11,591 nt of DNA from CAYQZD01 sp964421875 (GTDB taxonomy: Bacteria > Electryoneota > Tariuqbacteria > Tariuqbacterales > Tariuqbacteraceae), in contig CAYQZD010000118.1 in assembly GCA_964421875.1 (NCBI GenBank), positions 1 to 11,591 on the forward strand, read 5' to 3'. Each line of letters opens with the position of its first letter. Position 1 is the stretch's first letter. This document shows positions 6,549 to 11,591 of this stretch, piece by piece. The notes beneath the pieces were generated by a model. The model made no database searches, had not been told where the DNA came from, and saw only the letters and a list, made by a program, of their open reading frames with translations. Position numbers and translations under genes: made by a program.

Positions 6549-6659
6549 GCGCTCGTTACAAAACCCTGACGATGTCATTGCGAGGATGCCGCAGGCGGAC
6601 GAAGCAATCTATTAAGCAATACAAATCTATAAGATTGCTTCGCTTCGCTCGCAAAGACA
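6549..6659. repeat. 111-bp composite repeat, left copy (dyad 2)
   Basis: A lead segment, GCGCTCGTTACAAA...CTGAC (6549-6570), then a forward TGTCATTGCGAG element (6573-6610), a 20-bp spacer and a reverse element (6631-6659, ending GCAAAGACA with one change from CAATGACA). It aligns without gaps to 7058-7168, offset by exactly 509 bp; the lead segment is shared although it is outside the palindrome. Confidence 0.85.
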
Positions 6660-6691
6660 AATAAGTGACTTTTACAACAGAAACTTATCAA

Positions 6692-6737
6692 TGTCATTGC
6701 GAGGAAGTCAGCCGAAGGCTGACGACGAAGCAATCTT
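6692..6737 (+). repeat. TGTCATTGCGAG element with enlarged inner hairpin
   Basis: TGTCATTGCGAGGAA, then a perfect 7-bp hairpin GTCAGCC (6707-6713), GAA, GGCTGAC (6717-6723), then GACGAAGCAATCTT. The ends match the family while the inner hairpin is different in sequence and longer than the CGCC/GGCG type. No reverse partner follows; the GIY-YIG start codon lies 15 bp downstream. Confidence 0.8.
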
Positions 6738-6752
6738 TAAAGCGGCTTTAGT

Positions 6753-7046
6753 ATGAAGGAAAAGAGATACTACATCTATATATTGACGAACTACAATAAC
6801 AATGTATTATACACTGGAATTACGAGTGATTTGGTTAGAAGAGTATATCAGCATAAGAACAAGATGATAGAAGGTTTCACAAGCCGATATAAAGTTGATA
6901 GACTGGTCTATTATGAAGAGTATGATGATGTGAAAGATGCGATACAGAGGGAAAAACAGATAAAAGGCGGTTCAAGAGCGAAGAAGATTGCATTAATAGA
7001 AAGTCTAAACAAAGAGTGGAAAGATTTATATGAAGATATTATATAA
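6753..7046 (+). CDS. Small GIY-YIG nuclease-domain protein
   Basis: A 97-aa single-domain protein of the GIY-YIG family (UvrC N-domain/YhbQ-like). It has the GIY-equivalent strand YYIYIL (6-11), the YIG-equivalent YTGIT (20-24), conserved arginines in LVRRVYQHK (27-35), and the presumed metal-binding glutamate E67 in REKQIKGGS. Family members cut DNA with a single metal ion; the target of this stand-alone type is unknown. The gene is visibly more AT-rich than its neighbours and has no Shine-Dalgarno site before its ATG. It is bracketed by palindromic repeats: 6549-6737 on the left, 7058-7203 on the right. This could mean a mobile or repeat-associated gene, but a housekeeping-type orphan is also possible. 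The length fits the family (about 80-100 aa). Confidence 0.88.
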   Translation: MKEKRYYIYILTNYNNNVLYTGITSDLVRRVYQHKNKMIEGFTSRYKVDRLVYYEEYDDVKDAIQREKQIKGGSRAKKIALIESLNKEWKDLYEDII

Positions 7047-7057
7047 TGCTTTATATA

Positions 7058-7168
7058 GTGCTTGTTACAAATGTCTGACATTGTCATTGCGAGGACGCCA
7101 CAGGCGGACGAAGCAATCTTCTTGTTATATAACGCCTTAAAGATTGCATCGCTTCGCTCGCAATGACA
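7058..7168. repeat. 111-bp composite repeat, right copy (dyad 3)
   Basis: A lead segment, GTGCTTGTTACAAA...CTGAC (7058-7079), a forward TGTCATTGCGAG element (7082-7120), a spacer of about 18 bp, and a reverse element (7139-7168, ending CTCGCAATGACA). The outer 12-bp arms are perfectly complementary. It starts 12 bp after the GIY-YIG stop codon and pairs with the left copy at 6549. Confidence 0.87.
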
Positions 7169-7181
7169 TATTCTTCCATCA

Positions 7182-7203
7182 TTCCCACGCAGGAGCGTGG
7201 GAA
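7182..7203. repeat. TTCCCACGC hairpin element, copy 2 (inverse)
   Basis: TTCCCACGC (7182-7190), loop AGGA, GCGTGGGAA (7195-7203): the reverse complement of 4143-4164. It lies 13 bp after dyad 3, just as copy 1 follows dyad 1 by 9 bp. It is upstream of the carboxyltransferase gene. Confidence 0.8.
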
Positions 7204-7247
7204 CGAGAATGAAATCATTTTATACAAATATTAGATACTTTAGTCCT

Positions 7248-8792
7248 ATGTCCCAAAAAATCGAACAACTCCGCCAGCTTAAGGAAAAAGCCCTCTTAGG
7301 CGGCGGGACGGAGAGAATTAAAAAACAGCATGAAAAGGGCAAACTGACCGCCAGAGAACGTATCGACATCCTGCTCGACAAGGGCAGCTTCACCGAAATC
7401 GATATGCTGGTCACCCACCGCTCCTACGACTTCGGCCTCGACCGGCAGCGCATCCCCGGCGACGGAGTGGTGGCCGGCTACGGTAAAATCGAGGGGCGCA
7501 CTGTGTTCGTCTTCTCCCAGGATTTCACCGTGTTCGGGGGGTCATTGTCCAAAGCGCACGGCGAGAAAATCTGTAAGATAATGGATATGGCGATGAAAGT
7601 CGGGGCGCCGGTGATAGGATTGAACGATTCCGGCGGGGCGCGGGTGCAGGAAGGCGTGGTGTCGCTGGGGGCTTACGCCGACATTTTCCTGCGGAATACG
7701 CTGGCTTCGGGGGTGGTGCCGCAGATTTCCTGCATTATGGGTCCCTGCGCCGGAGGGGCGGTCTATTCCCCCGCCATCACCGACTTCATCTTTATGGTTA
7801 AGCAGATTTCCTATATGTTCGTCACCGGTCCCAAGGTGGTCAAGACCGTAACCCACGAGGAAATCACCTCGGAAGAGCTGGGCGGCGCCGAAACTCACGG
7901 CAGCCGCAGCGGGGTGGCGCATTTCGCCTGCGACAACGAAATCGAAGCGCTTGAGGGTATCAGGAAACTGGTGTCGTTCATTCCCCAGAACAACCTCGAA
8001 GACCCGCCCCGCGCCGAATGCGGCGACCCGGCGGACCGGAACCTTTCCCGGCTGGACAACTTCGTCCCGGAAAATCCTAATAAGCCCTACCGTATGAAGG
8101 AGATCATCGAAACTGTGGTGGATGACAATGATTTCCTCGAGGTTCACTCCGATTTCGCGCGGAACATTATCGTGGGCTTCGCCCGGCTGGGTGGAAGGCC
8201 GGCGGGGATAATCGCCAATGAACCGGCGCACCTCGCCGGGGTGCTGGACATCAACTCCTCACGTAAGGGGGGGCGCTTCATCCGCTTCTGCGACGCCTTC
8301 AACATACCCATCATCACCTTCGAGGACGTCCCCGGTTTCCTCCCCGGCACCGACCAGGAGTGGAACGGAATCATCGTCAACGGCGCCAAGCTCCTCTACG
8401 CTTACTGCGAAGCCACCGTCCCCAAAATCACGGTCATAACCCGCAAAGCCTACGGCGGAGCCTACGATGTGATGAACTCCAAGCACATCCGCGGTGACCT
8501 GAACTACGCCTGGCCCACCGCGGAAATCGCAGTGATGGGACCCAAGGGCGCGGTGGAAATCGTCTTCAGCAAGGAAATCAAGCAGGCGGGCGACCCGGAA
8601 AGGGTAGAGGAAGAGAAGATTCAGGAGTACACCGAAAAATTCGCCAATCCCTACATCGCCGCGGCGAGGGGCTACATCGACGAAGTTATCGAACCTAACC
8701 AGACCCGAATGAGGCTTATTCAAGCGCTGGAACTGCTGGAAACCAAGGTCGATTCCAATCCCCGGAAAAAGCATGGCAATATCCCGCTGTGA
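7248..8792 (+). CDS. Acyl-CoA carboxylase carboxyltransferase subunit (propionyl-CoA carboxylase beta / methylmalonyl-CoA decarboxylase alpha type)
   Basis: About 514 aa, full length for PccB/MmdA. These crotonase-fold enzymes move a carboxyl group between biotin and propionyl-, acetyl- or methylmalonyl-CoA. Diagnostic blocks: KALLGGGTERIKKQHEKGKL and TARERIDILLD near the N-terminus, FSQDFTVFGGSLS, NDSGGARVQEG (about 126-136), GPCAGGAVYSPA (165-176), EDVPGFLPGTDQEW, RKAYGGAYDVM (399-409), and the family's classic C-terminus RKKHGNIPL. The EWNG after PGTDQ is less usual than the common EYGG. The ATG at 7248 is chosen because the protein then opens MSQKIEQLRQLKEK as relatives do; an in-frame GTG at 7197 falls inside a repeat hairpin. 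No good Shine-Dalgarno is visible. No biotin carboxylase, biotin carrier or membrane decarboxylase subunit lies nearby, so carboxylase or sodium-pumping decarboxylase cannot be decided. Confidence 0.93.
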   Translation: MSQKIEQLRQLKEKALLGGGTERIKKQHEKGKLTARERIDILLDKGSFTEIDMLVTHRSYDFGLDRQRIPGDGVVAGYGKIEGRTVFVFSQDFTVFGGSLSKAHGEKICKIMDMAMKVGAPVIGLNDSGGARVQEGVVSLGAYADIFLRNTLASGVVPQISCIMGPCAGGAVYSPAITDFIFMVKQISYMFVTGPKVVKTVTHEEITSEELGGAETHGSRSGVAHFACDNEIEALEGIRKLVSFIPQNNLEDPPRAECGDPADRNLSRLDNFVPENPNKPYRMKEIIETVVDDNDFLEVHSDFARNIIVGFARLGGRPAGIIANEPAHLAGVLDINSSRKGGRFIRFCDAFNIPIITFEDVPGFLPGTDQEWNGIIVNGAKLLYAYCEATVPKITVITRKAYGGAYDVMNSKHIRGDLNYAWPTAEIAVMGPKGAVEIVFSKEIKQAGDPERVEEEKIQEYTEKFANPYIAAARGYIDEVIEPNQTRMRLIQALELLETKVDSNPRKKHGNIPL

Positions 8793-9202
8793 ATTAAAAA
8801 AACTTTGAAATCACTAAGTTGTAGGAGCAAACTCCAATTTGGTCATTCCGATTGCCAGTCTGTCCGAAAATAACTTGACAAAAAACATAATGACATCGTA
8901 AGTTCAATAAATACAATGAAGATCCTTTTGGAAAGCGGGTAGTATAACTATCAAAGCAACAATAATAATCCCCGGTTTCCCCTATGTTCAAAGAATTCAA
9001 CCGGCAACAAGACTGCCTGCTCCCCCCGCCGCTTGGTGAACTGCTCCCCCCCTGACGATTTGGCTAATGACTATTTTGCCTCCGGCTTCACAGAGCTATA
9101 GTCTTACGTATTTCCGAGGATACTTGACAAATTGCTGGAAAATGTTTATGTTGCCGGAGTAAATCGCCCGGGTCCGATAAAATAACTCTCCGAAAAATCC
9201 CC
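8793..9202. other. 410-bp intergenic gap
   Basis: AT-rich with no supported gene. A weak GGAG-CAAA-CTCC hairpin (8824-8835) lies about 30 bp after the carboxyltransferase stop and is followed by AATTT, a poor terminator candidate. A direct repeat, CTGCTCCCCCC, occurs at 9017 and 9041, 24 bp apart. The promoter candidate for the TIR gene is at 9124-9152. A TTGACA at 8875 has no matching -10. Confidence 0.6.
9124..9152 (+). promoter_or_regulatory. Sigma70-like promoter candidate for the TIR gene
   Basis: Consensus TTGACA (9124-9129), a 17-bp spacer, and TATGTT (9147-9152, 4 of 6 matches to TATAAT). It would start transcription near 9159, giving a leader of roughly 44 nt. No Shine-Dalgarno precedes the ATG at 9203. 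Confidence 0.5.
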
Positions 9203-11515
9203 ATGAAAGACTTTTTCATAAGCCACAACGGTAAAGACGCCAGATGGGCGGAATGGATAGCCTGGACGCTGGAGTCGGCGGGTTATGAAGTCATCCTCGA
9301 TGTCTGGGATTTCCGCCCCGGAACCAACTTCGTCCACCGGATGAACCAGGCTTTAAAGGAAGCCGAGCGAATCCTGTGCGTTTGTTCTAAAAACTACTTT
9401 GCGAAAGGTGAGTTCACCGTCCCCGAATGGACTGCCGCGCTGGCAGGCGACCCTAAAGGCGAAAAGGGCCGCTTGCTGCCGGTGAAAATCGATGAGTCCG
9501 AGGTTGAGGAACTTTTCAAACCGCTTGGACATATCAATTTATCCGGTAAGAACAGAGAGCAGGCGAGGGAGGTTTTACTCGAGGGCGTACTAAAGGACCG
9601 GCGTAAGCCCGTTGAAGAACCGGATTTTCCTTTTGACGCCGCTAAACCGGAGCCGTCATTTCCCGGCGGATTGCCAAAATTCTGGAACATCCCCCCGCGC
9701 AATCCCAATTTTACCGGCAGGAAAGAATACCTGGATAATATGCGGAACGCGCTGAAATCCGGAAATACCGCCCTGCTCACTCAAACCATCAAAGGATTGG
9801 GGGGCATAGGCAAAACCCAAATCGCCAAGGAATACGCTCACCGGCACGCCGGTAATTACAAACTGTGCTGGTGGGTGGTGTGCGACACGCCGGAAACTAT
9901 GACCAAGGATTTCCTCGGATTGGGGAAAAGCCTCGGTTTATGGGGAGGGGAGCCTCGGGATATCCCGGCGGCGCGGGAGGCGGTATGCGCATGGCTGGAT
10001 TCCAATGATGACTGGTTGCTGGTGTTCGACAATGTCCACCGCCCGCAAGATTTGCAGGACTGCCGTCCCAAACGGGATATTGGTCATATCGTCATCACCT
10101 CCCGCTGGCAGGATTGGGGCGCGCCGCTGCGGGAGATGGAAGTGAAAAAGTTCGATAGTGATGAAGCGGTGAAATTCCTCGCCCATCGAACCGGTTTGAA
10201 CGACCCCGAAGGCGCGGCGGAATTGGCGGAGGCGCTGGATTATTTCCCCTTAGCGCTGGACCAGGCGGGAGCTTATATAGCTAAGAGAAAAATTGACTAT
10301 CGAAAATATTTGGATTATTACCGAGAGCACAAGCTAAAAGTGCTGGAAAAAGGGGAATCCGGCGATGATTATAAAGACACCGTCGCCACCACCTGGAACC
10401 TATCCTTCGATATTATAAATGGAGAATTTCCCGAAGCCCTTGAACTTTTCAATCTCCTCGCCTTTTTAGCTCCCGAAGACATTCCCATCGATATTTTTAG
10501 CAAAGGCGCGGAATTTCTGCCCGATTCCTTAGCGGATAAAGTTAAAAGCGAGGTGGATTTCGAAGATGTTATCGGTGTTTTATTGGATTATTCGCTGCTT
10601 AGCCGGGAAGGGGATTTGATATCCTATCACCGCCTGATAGGAGAAGTAATTCGGGATAAGATGAACGAGGAGGAGATGAAAAAGTGGGGGGGCGCGGCGG
10701 TAGTATTGATGAACAAGGTCTATCCTTATAAAGAAGGTGATATTTCCACCTGGAAGGAATCGGAACGGTTGCTGCCCCACGCGGTGTCGGCGGCGGAATG
10801 GGGGGAAAGTCTGGAAGTGGAACCCGGTAAAGCGGGGAGGTTATTGAATCAAACCGGAGCATATTTAGACACTCGCGCCGATTTCAAATTGGCGAAGTCA
10901 CATTACGAAAGGGCGCGGGATTTATACATCACCACTGATGGCGCCGACCACCCCAATGTGGCAGCCTGTCTGAACAACCTGGGCTATGTGCTTAAAGAAA
11001 TGGGCGACTATACTGGGGCGAAGAAGCATTACGAGCGGGCTCTAAAAATTGATATAAAAGCGTATGGCGATAACCATCCCGAAGTGGCGACAGACCTGAA
11101 CAACCTGGGCTTGGCGCTTAAAGCAATGGGTGACTACGCCGGGGCGAAAGAGAATTATGAACGGGCTTTGGAAATCGATATGGAAGCGTATAGCGAGGAC
11201 CATCCTAATGTAGCGATTCGTCTGAACAACCTGGGCGTGGCGCTTGATGCTATGGGAGACTACGCTGGAGCGAAAGAAAATTATGAGCGGGCTTTGAGAA
11301 TTGATAGACAAACTTATGGCGAGAACCATCCTACGGTGGCGACTCGCATGAACAACCTGGGCGGGGCGCTTTTAGCAATGGGAGACTACGCCGGGGCGAA
11401 GGATAAGATAAGCGAAGCTCTGGAGATTGCCCGGAATTTCTTCCCCGAGGACCATCCGACAGTGATTCTATACAGGGAAAACCTTGAAACAGCGGAAAGG
11501 AAATTGAAGTCGTAG
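9203..11515 (+). CDS. TIR / NB-ARC / TPR protein (bacterial NLR-like, candidate defence sensor)
   Basis: A 770-aa three-part protein. Residues 1-130 are a TIR domain: KDFFISHNGKDARWAEWIAWTL, LDVWDFRPG, then VCSKNYFAKGEFTVPEWTAAL, where E75 fits the catalytic glutamate of NAD-cleaving TIRs. Residues 170-360 are an NB-ARC (STAND) ATPase: FTGRKEYLDNM, Walker A GLGGIGKT (198-205), Walker B LLVFDN (272-277), ITSR (298-301), and YFPLALDQAGAY in place of the GLPL motif. A winged-helix-like region follows (about 390-500). Residues 548 to about 760 hold five 42-residue kinesin-light-chain type TPRs. STAND proteins sense a ligand through the repeats and oligomerise on ATP; the TIR would then deplete NAD. 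The antiphage role is inference. ATG 9203 is the first start after an in-frame stop; no Shine-Dalgarno is seen. The last base before the stop and the TAG itself belong to a repeat. Confidence 0.92.
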   Translation: MKDFFISHNGKDARWAEWIAWTLESAGYEVILDVWDFRPGTNFVHRMNQALKEAERILCVCSKNYFAKGEFTVPEWTAALAGDPKGEKGRLLPVKIDESEVEELFKPLGHINLSGKNREQAREVLLEGVLKDRRKPVEEPDFPFDAAKPEPSFPGGLPKFWNIPPRNPNFTGRKEYLDNMRNALKSGNTALLTQTIKGLGGIGKTQIAKEYAHRHAGNYKLCWWVVCDTPETMTKDFLGLGKSLGLWGGEPRDIPAAREAVCAWLDSNDDWLLVFDNVHRPQDLQDCRPKRDIGHIVITSRWQDWGAPLREMEVKKFDSDEAVKFLAHRTGLNDPEGAAELAEALDYFPLALDQAGAYIAKRKIDYRKYLDYYREHKLKVLEKGESGDDYKDTVATTWNLSFDIINGEFPEALELFNLLAFLAPEDIPIDIFSKGAEFLPDSLADKVKSEVDFEDVIGVLLDYSLLSREGDLISYHRLIGEVIRDKMNEEEMKKWGGAAVVLMNKVYPYKEGDISTWKESERLLPHAVSAAEWGESLEVEPGKAGRLLNQTGAYLDTRADFKLAKSHYERARDLYITTDGADHPNVAACLNNLGYVLKEMGDYTGAKKHYERALKIDIKAYGDNHPEVATDLNNLGLALKAMGDYAGAKENYERALEIDMEAYSEDHPNVAIRLNNLGVALDAMGDYAGAKENYERALRIDRQTYGENHPTVATRMNNLGGALLAMGDYAGAKDKISEALEIARNFFPEDHPTVILYRENLETAERKLKS
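10844..11473 (+). repeat. 126-bp tandem coding repeats (five TPR units)
   Basis: TPR units start at residues 548, 590, 632, 674 and 716, that is, every 126 bp. The phrase encoding LNNLG recurs at 10970, 11096, 11222 and (as MNNLG) 11348 with almost identical codons, as does GDYAGAKENYERAL. Units 3 to 5 are the most alike; the first (NQTGAYLDTRADFKLAKS) is diverged. Confidence 0.9.
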
Positions 11516-11534
11516 GGTGGGTTCTTAACCCGCC
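11512..11534 (+). repeat. GTAGGG palindromic element, copy 3 (GGTGGGTT type)
   Basis: GTAGG then GGTGGGTT, CTT, AACCCGCC. The stem is 8 bp with one G-T wobble in RNA. The TAG stop codon of the TIR gene (11513-11515) lies inside this element, which therefore ends the protein. Orientation relative to the upstream gene is the same as for copy 2 after the LOG gene. Confidence 0.8.
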
Positions 11535-11540
11535 GCCATT

Positions 11541-11577
11541 TGTCATTGCGAGGACGCCGCAGGCGGACGAAGCAATC
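11541..11577 (+). repeat. TGTCATTGCGAG element at the right edge
   Basis: A forward long-type copy with the CGCC-GCA-GGCG inner hairpin and GACGAAGCAATC end. It starts 6 bp after the GTAGGG element. A reverse partner may lie beyond the window edge, since the spacer in the three complete pairs is 18-20 bp. Confidence 0.75.
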
Positions 11578-11591
11578 GGGTAGTGTTGCGG

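Noticed and set aside
3994..7203. Possible CRISPR array from repeated TGTCATTGCGAG units
   Set aside because: Spacing is irregular, copies occur in both orientations, genes lie between them, and there are no uniform spacers or cas genes.
7197..7247. 17-residue N-terminal extension of the carboxyltransferase from an in-frame GTG
   Set aside because: The GTG lies inside the TTCCCACGC repeat hairpin, and the family normally starts at the position of the ATG at 7248.
8875..8903. Promoter at TTGACA 8875
   Set aside because: No -10 hexamer at 16-18 bp, and no gene begins nearby.
8794..9000. 68-aa minus-strand reading frame in the gap after the carboxyltransferase
   Set aside because: No recognisable domain, odd composition, no ribosome-binding site; most likely chance.
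6510..11591. Template repeat or reverse transcriptase for the candidate variable region
   Set aside because: I looked for a second copy of the RGGSW...GFR segment and for a reverse transcriptase (YxDD-type) reading frame on both strands and saw neither in the window.

Overview
The window looks like chromosomal DNA from an uncultured, probably Gram-negative and anaerobic bacterium of the FCB group or a neighbouring candidate phylum. This is inference. It rests on acyl-CoA genes typical of such organisms, two exported proteins, a TIR/NB-ARC/TPR protein, and dense families of small palindromic repeats between genes. GC looks moderate. Shine-Dalgarno sites are clear for some genes (positions near 2100, 3071, 3219, 4204) and absent for others (6753, 7248, 9203). 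No rRNA, tRNA or CRISPR array was seen.

Left part (1-3066, minus strand). An acyl-CoA synthetase start (1-105, cut by the window edge) overlaps the stop of a class III CoA-transferase by one base, which suggests an acyl-CoA activation operon. A 313-bp gap rich in short tandem repeats and small hairpins separates this from a second minus-strand pair, DUF362 followed by a LOG/TIGR00725 protein, with overlapping translation signals.

Middle (3067-7247, plus strand). A good sigma70-like promoter precedes an exported TPR protein. Next comes a 765-aa exported coiled-coil protein ending in an FGE-sulfatase (C-type-lectin-like) domain. Its last 32 codons have the pattern expected of the variable region of a diversity-generating retroelement (DGR): 14 scattered codons, all ending in C or T and all reachable from AAY, set between constant codons. 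No reverse transcriptase or template repeat lies in the window, so the mutagenic machinery would have to be elsewhere. After it, a small GIY-YIG nuclease gene sits between two copies, exactly 509 bp apart, of a 111-bp palindromic element. Nine half-elements of this TGTCATTGCGAG...GAAGCAATCT family occur in the window, six of them forming three long inverted pairs.

Right part (7248-11591, plus strand). A propionyl/methylmalonyl-CoA type carboxyltransferase gene is followed by a 410-bp gap with a TTGACA-N17-TATGTT promoter candidate. Then comes a 770-aa TIR/NB-ARC/TPR protein, an NLR-like candidate for phage defence, whose five 42-residue TPR units repeat at exactly 126 bp. Its stop codon falls inside a GTAGGG palindromic repeat, which is followed by one more TGTCATTGCGAG element at the window edge.

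The main lead is the possible DGR target at 6393-6506. The second is the association of the GIY-YIG gene with the palindromic repeats. The third is the TIR-NLR with near-identical, apparently recently amplified repeats.
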